64,000 bases of DNA, taken from NCBI RefSeq assembly GCF_004010055.1, contig NZ_RQVT01000050.1:248001-312000 (forward strand), given 5' to 3'. The translations under genes and the position numbers were made by a program. Position 1 is the first letter of the stretch. Each line of letters begins with the position of its first letter. Origin of the DNA: Psychroflexus aestuariivivens. GTDB lineage: Bacteria > Bacteroidota > Bacteroidia > Flavobacteriales > Flavobacteriaceae. Below, piece by piece: positions 16,441-26,236 of this stretch. A model generated the notes under the pieces. The model saw nothing but the letters and a program-made list of their open reading frames with translations. It was not told where the DNA came from and did not search any database.

Positions 16441-16986
16441 CTATTCTTCTGAATTAGTACTTTCTTTTTCTTCAGAATCACTTTCATGTCCCTTGTTTAA
16501 TTCCTCAAGAATATCATCAGTGATATCAAGACCTTCTTTGGCGTACATGATATTGGCAGATTCATTTGAACCGAAAATATATGTGTAACCATTTTCTTTA
16601 CCGTAATCTTCAACAAAATCGCGAACTTCTTTGATCAGTGAATCAATGGCTTGGTCGCTTTCTTGTCTTAAAGCCTGGCTTTGCTGTTGCTGTTGCTGCT
16701 GTAACATTTGTTGTTTCTGCATCAAACGGTTTTGTTCTCTTTCTAGTTCTGCCTTAGACATTGAACCTTCATTTTTTTGAAATTCCTGAACTTCTTTTTG
16801 AAATTCCATCACATTAGCATCAAGCTCATCGGACATTTTTTTACTTTTTTCCTCATATTTTGCTTCCGTGGATTCCATTTTGTAATAATCTTGAATTAGA
16901 ACAGTATTATCCACATAAGCGGTTTTTTGTTGTTGACAAGACATCAGTGAAGCGACGACAGCTAATGATAAAATAATTTTTTTCAT
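16441..16986 (-). CDS. OmpH/Skp-like periplasmic lipoprotein
   Basis: The 181-residue protein has a lipoprotein signal (AVVASLMSC, Cys near 17), a long charged coiled coil with a Gln-rich run (about 85-100) and the Skp-type end GYTYIFGSNESANIMYA, followed by an acidic tail. Skp/OmpH proteins are periplasmic chaperones for outer membrane proteins. The lipid anchor and acidic tail differ from classic Skp but are seen in Bacteroidota homologues. A perfect -7 box precedes it. Confidence 0.88.
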   Translation of the reverse strand: MKKIILSLAVVASLMSCQQQKTAYVDNTVLIQDYYKMESTEAKYEEKSKKMSDELDANVMEFQKEVQEFQKNEGSMSKAELEREQNRLMQKQQMLQQQQQQQSQALRQESDQAIDSLIKEVRDFVEDYGKENGYTYIFGSNESANIMYAKEGLDITDDILEELNKGHESDSEEKESTNSEE

Positions 16987-17002
16987 AAGTTTAAATTTTA
17001 AG

Positions 17003-17010
17003 CAAATGTA
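17003..17010 (-). promoter_or_regulatory. -7 box of the OmpH-like gene
   Basis: TACATTTG on the minus strand matches TAnnTTTG exactly, 16 bases before the ATG. Confidence 0.5.
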
Positions 17011-17181
17011 TAAAAGTTAATCAATTAGCACAGTCTTTCTATTAATTGATTTAGCTTATTGAATTTAGAATAATTATAATATTATCAAATATTATTTGTA
17101 CTATTTATTTCAGTTTTGAGGTACTTTTTTCGATAAAGCAATAAACTTTACCTTATTTTGCTAAAACTACATTAGAAGCGC

Positions 17182-18006
17182 TTATTTAACCTTAAAGACA
17201 AAAATATTTGATGAATATGATTGTGTATGTAAAGCTTTTAAGTTAGAAACTAATCCATGCCAAATTCCTTTCAATTTGGATTGTCCTTTGTATGTTTCTG
17301 AAACCATTGAAATATAAAACGCATCAAAAGGCATTGGTTTTATTTGTTTCAATTCTAAATTATTCTCATTAGCCACTTGAATCATTCCTTCTATTGAAAA
17401 ATGCCATACATGCCGAGGAACATCCCATGCAGCCCAGTGTTCTTCATAGTATTCAGCATCGTAAGATTTATGATTCGGAACTGCTATACAAATTAATCCA
17501 TTCGGATTTAAATACTCTTTTAAATTTTGAATTACCTCATTGTAATTTTCTACATGTTCTAAAACATGAAATAGTGTAATAACGTCAACTTTACTTTTTA
17601 TTTTTTCTAAGGACTGATATGTACTTCTATTTTTTTTCCTTGCAATTTCATAAGCTTGACTGGTTGGTTCAAAACCAATCGCTTTTATTTTCTTTGATTT
17701 CAGGAAATCTACAAAATCACCAGTTCCACAACCATAATCTAAAACACTATTTATCTCAGGTTTGTGTTTTTTTATGAGTTTGTACTTTTTTGAAAACATT
17801 ATTTGTTTTACAAAACTGTAAACAATTTCAGTTACCGTCTTATTTTTATTTGTATGTGAAATATAGTCATCAAACTCGTAGTACTTATCTAAATTTTCTG
17901 GTTTAGGTTGAGTTCTGTAAATACCATCTTTATATTTTACAAGATGAAATATCTCACCTGTATTTGCAAAATCTACTATTTTCAGTTTTTCTAGTTTCAT
18001 TCTCAT
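17182..18006 (-). CDS. Class I SAM-dependent methyltransferase
   Basis: The 274-residue protein has motif I VLDYGCGTGDFVDFL near residue 90, an acidic motif II (AIGFEP), and the FHVLEHVENY and NPNGLICIAVPN motifs of the Methyltransf_23/UbiG-like class. The substrate is unknown. Its ATG follows the mnmG stop after exactly 16 bp, the whole of which is a parS palindrome. A second Met two codons on is an alternative start. It probably reads through from mnmG. Confidence 0.88.
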   Translation of the reverse strand: MRMKLEKLKIVDFANTGEIFHLVKYKDGIYRTQPKPENLDKYYEFDDYISHTNKNKTVTEIVYSFVKQIMFSKKYKLIKKHKPEINSVLDYGCGTGDFVDFLKSKKIKAIGFEPTSQAYEIARKKNRSTYQSLEKIKSKVDVITLFHVLEHVENYNEVIQNLKEYLNPNGLICIAVPNHKSYDAEYYEEHWAAWDVPRHVWHFSIEGMIQVANENNLELKQIKPMPFDAFYISMVSETYKGQSKLKGIWHGLVSNLKALHTQSYSSNIFVFKVK

Positions 18007-18022
18007 TGTTCCACGTGGAACA
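18007..18022. promoter_or_regulatory. parS site (ParB-binding), copy 1
   Basis: TGTTCCACGTGGAACA is a perfect 16-bp palindrome that differs from the Bacillus parS consensus TGTTTCACGTGAAACA only at one symmetrical pair. It fills exactly the gap between the mnmG stop (18023) and the methyltransferase ATG (18006). ParB binds such sites to segregate origins; parS sites typically cluster near oriC. The parA/parB genes are outside the window. Confidence 0.85.
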
Positions 18023-19893
18023 TTATCTGCCCATATGAACTAAAAGCACTGAAACATCACTTGGATTTACACCACTTACACGTGAGGCTTGCGAGACAGT
18101 TCTAGGTTGTATTTTATTTAATTTTTCTCTAGCTTCAAATGACATTGATTTCAATTGACTATAATCAAAATTGCTAGGTATTCTAACATTTTCTAATCTA
18201 TTAAGTTTGTCTGCATTTTGTTTTTCTTTTTCAATATAACCAGCATATTTAACTTGAACTTCTACTTGTTCTAAGACTTCATTGTCAAGCTTGTTTTTCT
18301 TCACATATTCATCCACAGATTTTAATTTTGCATATCTGTCATCTCAATGTTTGGTCTAGCAAATATTTTAAAAAGCTTTCCTTGTTGATTTACATTTGCA
18401 GATTTTTTAGAATCTAAAATTGGATTAATTTCATCTGTTGTTACACTTTGGTTTTTAAAGAATTCTACAAAGTCATTTGATTTTTTTTGCTTTTCTTCCA
18501 TTTTCTTTAAGCGTTCATCTGAAGCCAAACCTATTTCATGAGATTTACCAGTTAATCTAAAATCGGCATTATCTTGTCTCAATAAAGTTCTATACTCAGC
18601 TCTTGAAGTAAACATTCTATATGGTTCTTCTGTTCCTTTTGTAATCAAATCGTCTATTAAAACGCCAATATAAGCTTCACTTCTTGACAGAATGAATTCA
18701 TCGTTTTCTTGAACTTTCAAAGCTGCATTTATTCCTGCCATTAATCCTTGAGATGCGGCTTCTTCATATCCTGTTGTTCCATTGATTTGACCAGCAAAAT
18801 ATAATCCTTCAACCAACTTTGTTTCCAAAGTATGTTTAAGTTGTGTTGGTGGAAAATAATCGTATTCGATGGCATAACCTGGTCTGAAAAATTTTACATT
18901 CTCGAATCCGGAAACACTTTTTAATGCTTTGTATTGAACGTCTTCAGGTAATGAAGTTGAGAATCCATTGACATAATACTCGACTGTTGTCCAGCCTTCT
19001 GGTTCTACAAACATTTGGTGCCTGCTTTTGTCTGCAAATCTGTGAATTTTATCCTCAATACTTGGGCAATATCTTGGCCCAGCACTTTGAATTGCACCAT
19101 TAAACATTGGCGATCTATCAAAACCTTCTTTCAGAATTTCATGAACTTCAGGAGACGTATAAGCCATCCAACAAGATCTTTGTTTTTGAAGTGGTTTTGT
19201 TTCATCAGAAAAAGAAAATTTCCAAGGATTTTCATCACCAGGTTGCTCTTCCATTTTCGAAAAGTCTAATGAACGTCCATCGACTCTTGGAGGTGTTCCA
19301 GTTTTCATTCTGCCAGCTTCAAATCCTAAATTGATTAATTCTGCTGTAATTCCCGTAGAAGCCCGTTCTCCTGCTCTACCACCACCAAAATTCTTATCTC
19401 CTATATGAATTAATCCATTCAAAAATGTTCCGTTGGTTAACACAACTGTTCTTGCCTTTATCTCTAAACCAAGCGAAGTCCTGACACCTTCTATTTTATT
19501 ATTTTTGACTATAATACCAGATACCATTTCTTGGTAAAAATCCAAGTTTTCAGTTTGCTCCAAACGATCACGCCAATGTTGAGAAAACATCATGCGATCA
19601 CTTTGAACTCTTGGACTCCACATCGCAGGTCCTTTCGATTTGTTAAGCATTTTGAATTGTATTGCACTTGTGTCAGAAACTAATCCACTATAACCGCCTA
19701 ATGCATCAATTTCTCGCAGAATCTGACCTTTAGCAATTCCTCCCATCGCCGGATTGCATGACATTTGTGCAATATTTTGTAGGTTCATGGTAATCAAAAG
19801 TGTCTTTTGACCCATATTTGCTGATGCCGCAGCGGCTTCACTACCGGCATGCCCGGCACCAACTACTATTACATCATAAGTATTTGTAAACAT
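18023..19893 (-). CDS. mnmG: tRNA uridine-5-carboxymethylaminomethyl enzyme MnmG, frameshifted
   Basis: MnmG (GidA) works with MnmE to modify wobble uridine 34 of some tRNAs. Present are the FAD-binding [12 protein letters not shown] near residue 11, [17 protein letters not shown], and the catalytic-Cys segment [11 protein letters not shown]. The first frame stops after 523 residues (end 18322). The remaining domain ([20 protein letters not shown], ending MGR) continues in another frame to 18023; together they give the normal ~620 residues. One extra A in the AAAA just before the first stop (coding strand ATGCAAAATTAA) would join them. Either a read error or a real mutation. It starts 5 bases after the ybeY stop. 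Confidence 0.92.
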
Positions 19894-19898
19894 AAATC

Positions 19899-20330
19899 TC
19901 AGTTTTGTTCCACGTGGAACAATTTAATTTTTTCGTTTTCTTTTGCTCTCATCAATTGGCGTTCGTTTTCTGTTTTGTCTTTGTAACCGCAACAATGCAA
20001 AACGCCATGTACCATAACGCGTTGTAATTCTTGTTCGAATCCTACTTCATAAGTTTTTGCATTTTCAGCAACGCGTTCTGTGCTGATATAAATTTCAGCT
20101 GAAATTTTTTGATCTTCAGAATAGTCAAATGTGATAATATCTGTCAAAGTATCATGGTTCAAAAAATCCCTATTAATCTCCAAAAGATATTCATCTGTAC
20201 AAAAGATATAAGTTAAGCTTTCTAGCTCAAAATTTTCACTTTCTATAACTTCTTGCAAAGCTTTTTTGTAATTAGATTCGTTGTTAAAGCTGAAATCATT
20301 TGTGCTATAAAAATCAATTGTTTTCTCCAT
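19899..20330 (-). CDS. ybeY: Endoribonuclease YbeY (rRNA maturation factor)
   Basis: The 143-residue protein carries the UPF0054 metal motif as [11 protein letters not shown]: the first two histidines are present and the usual third (GYDH) is replaced by Asp. YbeY is a zinc-dependent RNase involved in 16S rRNA 3'-end maturation and ribosome quality control. The start overlaps the DUF4175 gene by 17 bp. The last codons (LFHVEQN) are encoded by a parS palindrome, so this C-terminus is dictated partly by the DNA site. Confidence 0.92.
   Translation of the reverse strand: MEKTIDFYSTNDFSFNNESNYKKALQEVIESENFELESLTYIFCTDEYLLEINRDFLNHDTLTDIITFDYSEDQKISAEIYISTERVAENAKTYEVGFEQELQRVMVHGVLHCCGYKDKTENERQLMRAKENEKIKLFHVEQN
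19906..19921. promoter_or_regulatory. parS site (ParB-binding), copy 2
   Basis: An identical TGTTCCACGTGGAACA palindrome lies inside the final codons of ybeY, 12 bases before the mnmG ATG. Together with copy 1 it brackets mnmG at a spacing of 1.9 kb. Confidence 0.85.
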
Positions 20331-23300
20331 TAAAATACTTTTTTATCAATTGTTTGTATTCTGGTTGCAAAGGTAATTGTTGTCTGTTTAAAATTTCAGT
20401 CGTGTTAAAGTATTCTTTAGCTTTTTCTTCCCAATCTTTTTGGTTAGGAATAAATTCTTTCCGATTTGTTTCTGCTTGTCGTTTGCTATCTTGACCTTGA
20501 CGATTGGCAGCTTCTTCAAGTTTCAAAAGTTGATGCTTGACATTTTCCATTTGTTTCAAAACTTCACTACTGAAACCTTTCATCAATAATTCTTGTTCTA
20601 ATTTATCCAGACTTTTATTTAGATTTCGACTATCTGCATCTAAACCGAGACGCTTAATTTCATTTTCAAGCTGATTCCTAAGTTCTTGTTGCTTTTTGTA
20701 AATTTCATAGATTTCTCCACTCATTTGTTCAGAATCTCCCATTTTCGAACCTTCTTCACCATCTTTTCCGCTATTTCCATCTCCACCATTGCTTCCTGAA
20801 TTGCCGTTTTCTCCTTTAGAGCTTTCGCCATTTTCACCTTGTTTTCCACTTTCACCTTCAGAAGATTTCCCACTTTGTCCGCCGCTTTGGTTTCCACCAG
20901 ATTTCTCACCTTCGCCGGGTTTTTCTCCTTTACCTTTTTTACCTTGACCTTGCATTTGTTTTTGCAATTCTTCATGAGATTTTATAATGTCAGAAAGTTG
21001 GTCGCCAGGTTTATCACCACTTTTACCCTTTCCGCTTTTCCCTTTACCAGAACCTGAGGCACTCATTTGCATCTGCATTTGATCTAGTGCACCGTCTAAC
21101 ATGTTGGCCAGCTCATTTGCATACATCATCGTGTATTGCTGATTGCTTGTTCCTAACCTGACTTCGTTTTCAGCAAGTCTTTCTAAGGTTTTTTCTATAT
21201 TGAAATTAATATCTGAGATTCTATTATTTACAGATTCAGTAATCATTGGAGTACGCATTGCTAAAGCATACAAACTATCATCAACATGCTTGAAATTTTC
21301 TCGCAATTCAGCTTGTCGGCGCAATTTGTTAGCATAAGACGGGTTGCTGTTTGAAATACCTTCAAATTCATTCATTAATTCCTCTTGTTGAATAGAAAAT
21401 GTAATTAGATTTTCAAGAATTTGCCTTAGCATTTCTGCATCTTCAGCAGTTTGTTCCATACCTCCTGCCATCATAGATTGTTGCATTTTTTGCGACATTT
21501 CTTTCATTTTTTTTGCCGCATTTTGCTGCTTATTTTGGGCATCAGACTTGCTATTCTGTTGCTCTTTTTCAGAGTTTTCCTCTTCTTCAGAATCTTCTAG
21601 TTTTTCTTTGGCTTCAGATTGTGATTCTTCAACCTCCTTTTCTAAATCTTCATCTTTACCAATTTCCATTGGCGATTCTAGTTCTTGATTTTTCTTTTCT
21701 AAATTTTCTAGTTCTTCTTTTAGCTCTTGAAATTCTTTATTTAGTTCATCTTGCTTTTCAGAATTATTCTCTTCAGCTTTAGATAAATCGTCTTGTTTTT
21801 TAGAAAGTTTATCTAATTGCTGAGCTAATTTTTCTGTCTTTTTTTCAACATAATATCTTTTAGTAAGTTCTAATAATTGCTCTAGATTTTTTTCTTGTTT
21901 CTCACTTTCATTTTCATATTCATCTAGCTTTTCATTTAATTCTTCTTGGTCTATTTTTTCTCTTAATTTGTCTAACTCGTCAAGAAGTTCTTTGTTTTTG
22001 TCTAGTTGTTCTTGGTTTTTTTCTAAGCGTTCCTCTAGTTGTTCTTTCTCTTTATCTTCAGATTTTTCATCTAAATTTTTGAGATCCTCTTTCAGTTGCT
22101 TATTGTAGTCTTTCATTATTTGCATTTGCTGTTTTTGTCTTTTGACAAACTTTTCCAGCTTCTGTTTTTCACTGTAGTTTAATTTTGAATTTTGCTTTTG
22201 CAAATTTTTCAAATCTTTAAACTCCTTTTTATCTTCTTTTTTCTTTTTGAGTTCTTCTGAAAGTTTTTCAATTGACTTTTTTTGTCTATCCAAATTTTCT
22301 GCGTCTTCTTCTATTTCAGTTTTTTTACGAAAATTAAAGATTTCAGATTTAGAAGATTTGCGACCGTTAAATTGATCATTATCATAAACTTGAAAATAAT
22401 ATTCATAAGCTTGCCCAGGTTCAAAATTCAAATCATTATTTGGAAATGCATAGGTAAATTCAGAATAATTGCTATTAGAAACAGGCAGTTGCACACGTTG
22501 AATAGAATCTCTGTTATTAATCGGGTAATACACTAATTTTAAGCGTGTTAAGCCGTAATCATCAGTCAATTTGCCGTAAAAATATTGTTGATCTAAATCA
22601 ATGCTATCTTGTTTTTTTGAGAGTTTAATTTTTGGGTATTCATCTTTTATGACTTTGATATTGTAATTTAAATTTTCATAATTTTCAAAATGTGAATTTG
22701 AGGTTGAGACTTGATAATTCAAAGTTTTGCGACTTAAAAAGTCAAAACTGAATTGTGAACCTTCAGATTTGAAAAATTGGGTTGTGTCTTTAGATTGAAA
22801 TTTAATTTTTTCAGTAGAATTTGCCTTTACTTCCCAAGTAATTTTGGTCCCTTCTGGAACAACTGCGTTTCCAGTGCCAGAGATACTTTTGTCCTTTTGT
22901 CGTGTATATTTTGGGAATTCCAAATTCATTTTGAAATCTTCTATGATGGGAATTTCCAAAGCAGAAAGGTTGAAATTTTTCGATTTCACTTCGTTTGCAG
23001 TAAGGTGAAATGTTTGGTTTCCTACTACATTTTTAAATTCATATACAAATTCATTTCCAGAAGTTGATTTCAAAAAATAGGCTTCGTCTCCAATGTGAAT
23101 TTTAGCCTCTTCTGGAACAATATCACCGATTGTTGACACCTTCAGTTGAAATGATTGTCCTTCTTCAGCATTCAAATTTTTATTCAGAATCACAAATTTG
23201 AAAGGTGCTGGAGGTTCGTAGAAATTTTTGTAATTCACGACACGTTCGTAACTAGAAGAAAAAGATTCGCCTTGTCCAGAAATCCAAATAGCTAAAATGA

Positions 23301-23784
23301 TCAATACTGGAATAATCGCAAATTTGGCGTATTTCAGGTTTTGTTTAAAATCGATGGCGAGTTGAAACGGTACAGGTTTCAATTCTTTAGATTTTTGTTC
23401 TATACTGGCAATAATCAAGTCATTATCTTGGTCTTCTTGTTTAAGTTGAAGAATATTTGTCAATTTATCGCTTACCTCTTGAAAATGCTTACCGATGATT
23501 TGCGATGCTTTATTATAATCGATGCCTTTTGAAATTCTGGTTAGTTTCAGAATAGGAATCAGAATTAGCCTGTAAAACAATAAAACTTCAAAAGTGATGG
23601 CTAGGTAAAATAAAATAAGGCGTCCAGTTGAATTCAACCAGAGAAAATATTCCAATGCTAGAATAGCCAGAAACGCTAATATGCCAACTGCAAAAAAGAT
23701 GATTAATCCTTTAATTAATGCATTGACATAAAATCTGCGTATAAATTGTTCTAACTTTTCTTGTATTATTTTAAATTGTTGCAT
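20314..23784 (-). CDS. DUF4175 family large membrane/coiled-coil protein
   Basis: This 1156-residue protein is of the DUF4175 type. Two hydrophobic helices lie near residues 23-45 and 54-75 and a third near 153-170. A beta-rich periplasmic-like part follows (170-480). Then come some 300 residues of highly charged coiled coil (about 480-790, Glu/Lys/Gln-rich), a Met/Gln-rich segment, and a Gly/Ser/Lys-rich low-complexity stretch (about 935-1040). Members are widespread in Bacteroidota but unexplained; they may be cell-envelope scaffolds. Being translationally overlapped with ybeY and followed by mnmG points to a shared operon only. Confidence 0.85.
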   Translation of the reverse strand: MQQFKIIQEKLEQFIRRFYVNALIKGLIIFFAVGILAFLAILALEYFLWLNSTGRLILFYLAITFEVLLFYRLILIPILKLTRISKGIDYNKASQIIGKHFQEVSDKLTNILQLKQEDQDNDLIIASIEQKSKELKPVPFQLAIDFKQNLKYAKFAIIPVLIILAIWISGQGESFSSSYERVVNYKNFYEPPAPFKFVILNKNLNAEEGQSFQLKVSTIGDIVPEEAKIHIGDEAYFLKSTSGNEFVYEFKNVVGNQTFHLTANEVKSKNFNLSALEIPIIEDFKMNLEFPKYTRQKDKSISGTGNAVVPEGTKITWEVKANSTEKIKFQSKDTTQFFKSEGSQFSFDFLSRKTLNYQVSTSNSHFENYENLNYNIKVIKDEYPKIKLSKKQDSIDLDQQYFYGKLTDDYGLTRLKLVYYPINNRDSIQRVQLPVSNSNYSEFTYAFPNNDLNFEPGQAYEYYFQVYDNDQFNGRKSSKSEIFNFRKKTEIEEDAENLDRQKKSIEKLSEELKKKKEDKKEFKDLKNLQKQNSKLNYSEKQKLEKFVKRQKQQMQIMKDYNKQLKEDLKNLDEKSEDKEKEQLEERLEKNQEQLDKNKELLDELDKLREKIDQEELNEKLDEYENESEKQEKNLEQLLELTKRYYVEKKTEKLAQQLDKLSKKQDDLSKAEENNSEKQDELNKEFQELKEELENLEKKNQELESPMEIGKDEDLEKEVEESQSEAKEKLEDSEEEENSEKEQQNSKSDAQNKQQNAAKKMKEMSQKMQQSMMAGGMEQTAEDAEMLRQILENLITFSIQQEELMNEFEGISNSNPSYANKLRRQAELRENFKHVDDSLYALAMRTPMITESVNNRISDINFNIEKTLERLAENEVRLGTSNQQYTMMYANELANMLDGALDQMQMQMSASGSGKGKSGKGKSGDKPGDQLSDIIKSHEELQKQMQGQGKKGKGEKPGEGEKSGGNQSGGQSGKSSEGESGKQGENGESSKGENGNSGSNGGDGNSGKDGEEGSKMGDSEQMSGEIYEIYKKQQELRNQLENEIKRLGLDADSRNLNKSLDKLEQELLMKGFSSEVLKQMENVKHQLLKLEEAANRQGQDSKRQAETNRKEFIPNQKDWEEKAKEYFNTTEILNRQQLPLQPEYKQLIKKYFNGENN

Positions 23785-23980
23785 GCTTATTGATGAATCT
23801 GTTTTTAGGCTTTGCTAAGGTATTAATTCACAGATAATTTTAGGATTTGTAATGAATTTTTAACAGTGCTTAGAGACTTTGATATAATTTTTACCAACAG
23901 CTTAGAATTCAAATGTTGTTTAAATTTTACTCATAAATTTTGGAAATTTTTATTCCAAAGAATTTAATTCAACACAATAT

Positions 23981-25123
23981 TTAAGCCAAAGCTTGTTCTA
24001 AGTCTTTTAATAAATCTTCTTCATCTTCAATCCCGACACTCAATCTAATTAAAGAATCAACCACGCCTAATTTTTCACGTTCGGATTTTGGAATGCTGGC
24101 ATGAGTCATTGTTGCTGGATGACCGGCCAAAGACTCTACACCGCCTAAAGATTCTGCCAAGGTAAATATTTTCAATTTTTCAACAAATCTGATGGCATTT
24201 TGCTTAGAATTCCCTTTTGTTGTGAAGGAAACCATTCCTCCAAAGTCTTTCATTTGCCGTTTAGCAATTTCATGATTTGGATGGTCTTCCAATCCAGGCC
24301 AATACAAATTTTCTACTTTAGGATGTGATTTCAGAAATTCAGCAACGGCACGTCCATTTTCAGAATGTCTTTGCATTCTAAGATGTAAAGTTTTAATACC
24401 TCGCAAAACTAAAAAACAATCCATCGGACCAGGAATTCCACCGCTTGCTTTTTGTATAAAATATAACTGCTCAGCCAATTTTTCATCATTTACAACTAAA
24501 GAACCCAGTACCAAATCACTGTGACCGCCAAGATATTTTGTAGCGCTATGCATCACAATATCAGCGCCTAAATCTAGCGGTTTTTGTAAATATGCTGTTG
24601 CAAAAGTATTGTCTACCGCCAAAAGAATTTTGTGTTTTTTTGCCACTTCTGACAAAGCTGAAATATCAGTAATATTCATCAAAGGATTAGATGGTGTTTC
24701 TGCCCAAATCAACTTAGTCTTTGGATTTATATATTTTTCAATAGCTTCGGAATCTTGCATCCCAACAAAATGAAATTTAATACCAAAACCCTTAAAAATA
24801 CTATTGAATAATCTATAAGTTCCGCCGTATAAATCGCTTGTAGAAACAACTTCATCACCCGGTTTTAGCATTTTCAAAACAGCATCAATCGCAGCTAAAC
24901 CAGAACCGAAAGCTAAACCATGTTTGCCATTTTCAATAGAAGCCAAGGCTTGCTCTAAACCTGAACGCGTTGGATTTCCACTTCTTGAATATTCAAAACC
25001 TTTGTGCTGACCTGGCGAGGTTTGACTGTAAGTTGATGTTTGGTAAATGGGTTGCATTACTGAGCCGTAAGCTGGATCTGTATTTTCTTGACCGCCGTGT
25101 ATTGTTTTAGTATTGAATTTCAT
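23981..25123 (-). CDS. Cystathionine gamma-synthase/lyase family PLP enzyme
   Basis: The Cys/Met-metabolism PLP fold is clear: YSRSGNPTR, a cofactor-binding GSGLAAIDAVL, the ASP-like DNTFATAYLQKPLDLGAD and the Schiff-base lysine in HSATKYLGGHSD. The enzyme makes or splits cystathionine in methionine/cysteine metabolism; synthase and lyase cannot be separated safely by eye. The start at 25123 (MKFNTKTIHGG, 380 residues) matches the family. An ATG 18 bases earlier is rejected because a -7 box TAAATTTG (25146-25139) nearly touches it. It stands alone. Confidence 0.9.
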   Translation of the reverse strand: MKFNTKTIHGGQENTDPAYGSVMQPIYQTSTYSQTSPGQHKGFEYSRSGNPTRSGLEQALASIENGKHGLAFGSGLAAIDAVLKMLKPGDEVVSTSDLYGGTYRLFNSIFKGFGIKFHFVGMQDSEAIEKYINPKTKLIWAETPSNPLMNITDISALSEVAKKHKILLAVDNTFATAYLQKPLDLGADIVMHSATKYLGGHSDLVLGSLVVNDEKLAEQLYFIQKASGGIPGPMDCFLVLRGIKTLHLRMQRHSENGRAVAEFLKSHPKVENLYWPGLEDHPNHEIAKRQMKDFGGMVSFTTKGNSKQNAIRFVEKLKIFTLAESLGGVESLAGHPATMTHASIPKSEREKLGVVDSLIRLSVGIEDEEDLLKDLEQALA

Positions 25124-25138
25124 AGAAACGCTTTTACA

Positions 25139-25146
25139 CAAATTTA
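25139..25146 (-). promoter_or_regulatory. -7 box of the cystathionine synthase-family gene
   Basis: TAAATTTG on the minus strand matches TAnnTTTG, 15 bases upstream of the ATG at 25123; it supports that start. Confidence 0.5.
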
Positions 25147-25257
25147 AGCTAGAATAGACTAAATAAAGTTATGAAATTTAGTTTAGTCAATTATTAACAA
25201 AATGCTGGTATTTTCAAAAGCAAAATTTAAATTGCAACTATATTTTAATTTGAAACC

Positions 25258-26160
25258 ATGAGAGACACTTTCTATAAATATATTGAAAACCTGCAAGACG
25301 AAATCACTGAAAAACTTGAAGCTGTAGATGGTAAAGTGAAATTCCAACAAGATATTTGGAAAAGAAAAGAAGGCGGTGGCGGTCGTACCAGAGTGATTGA
25401 AAATGGTGATGTTTTCGAAAAAGGAGGCGTGAATATATCTGCTGTACATGGTCATTTGCCAGAAGCCATGCAAAATTATTTCAACGTTAGGGATTGCGAT
25501 TTTTTTGCTTGTGGATTGAGTTTGGTTTTACACCCTAAAAACCCAATGGTTCCTACTGTTCATGCTAATTTCAGATATTTTGAAATGTACGATCAGCAGA
25601 ATAATATTGTAGATCAGTGGTTTGGTGGTGGTCAAGATTTAACACCGTATTATTTATTTGAAGAAGATGCCATTCATTTCCATAAAGTTTCTAAAAATGC
25701 CTGTGATAAACATGGCGATAATTTATACGAAACTTATAAAGAAAAATGCGACGACTACTTCTGGAATTCACATCGAGATGAAGCCAGAGGAATTGGCGGT
25801 TTATTTTTTGATTATTTGAAACCTACTGAAAATAAATCTCTACAAAATATTTATGATTTTGTCACTGAAGTTGCCAATCAGTTTTTGGAAGCTTATGTTC
25901 CAATTGTGGAAAAACGGAAAAACTTGTCTTACCACCAAAAGCAACGAGACTGGCAAGAAATACGACGTGGCCGTTACGTTGAATTTAATTTAGTTCACGA
26001 CAAAGGCACACTTTTCGGTTTGAAAACCAATGGCAGAATAGAAAGTATTTTGATGAGTTTGCCGCCATATGTTCAGTGGCAATATAATCACCATCCAGAG
26101 CCAAATTCTGATGAAGCCAAACTTTTAGAAGTTTTAAAATCCCCAAAAAATTGGGTTTAA
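25258..26160 (+). CDS. hemF: Oxygen-dependent coproporphyrinogen III oxidase
   Basis: The 300-residue length and the motifs KEGGGGRTRVIENG, VHANFRYFEMY, WFGGGQDLTPYY and QEIRRGRYVEFNLVHDKG identify HemF. It oxidatively decarboxylates coproporphyrinogen III to protoporphyrinogen IX in heme synthesis using O2, implying aerobic life. It is a single gene with its own terminator. Confidence 0.97.
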   Translation: MRDTFYKYIENLQDEITEKLEAVDGKVKFQQDIWKRKEGGGGRTRVIENGDVFEKGGVNISAVHGHLPEAMQNYFNVRDCDFFACGLSLVLHPKNPMVPTVHANFRYFEMYDQQNNIVDQWFGGGQDLTPYYLFEEDAIHFHKVSKNACDKHGDNLYETYKEKCDDYFWNSHRDEARGIGGLFFDYLKPTENKSLQNIYDFVTEVANQFLEAYVPIVEKRKNLSYHQKQRDWQEIRRGRYVEFNLVHDKGTLFGLKTNGRIESILMSLPPYVQWQYNHHPEPNSDEAKLLEVLKSPKNWV

Positions 26161-26187
26161 TTTTTAGTTGAAAATCCCAAAAAATAG

Positions 26188-26220
26188 AGCCTTCATTTTT
26201 TGAATTATGAAGGCTTTTTT
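26188..26220 (+). terminator. Intrinsic terminator of hemF
   Basis: A 9-bp stem AGCCTTCAT / ATGAAGGCT is followed by TTTTTT, 27 bases after the hemF stop. It lies in the 76-bp gap to convergent asnA and may serve both. Confidence 0.85.
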
Positions 26221-26236
26221 AAAGACCTTTTTTAAT

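Noticed and set aside
20839-21782. Several plus-strand frames opposite the DUF4175 gene
   Set aside because: They are Phe/Leu-rich antisense shadows of the Glu/Lys-rich coiled coil.
21513-21782. Low-complexity coding stretch as a DNA repeat array
   Set aside because: The repetition comes from codon-level Glu/Lys/Gln bias, without a fixed repeat unit or spacers as in a CRISPR array.
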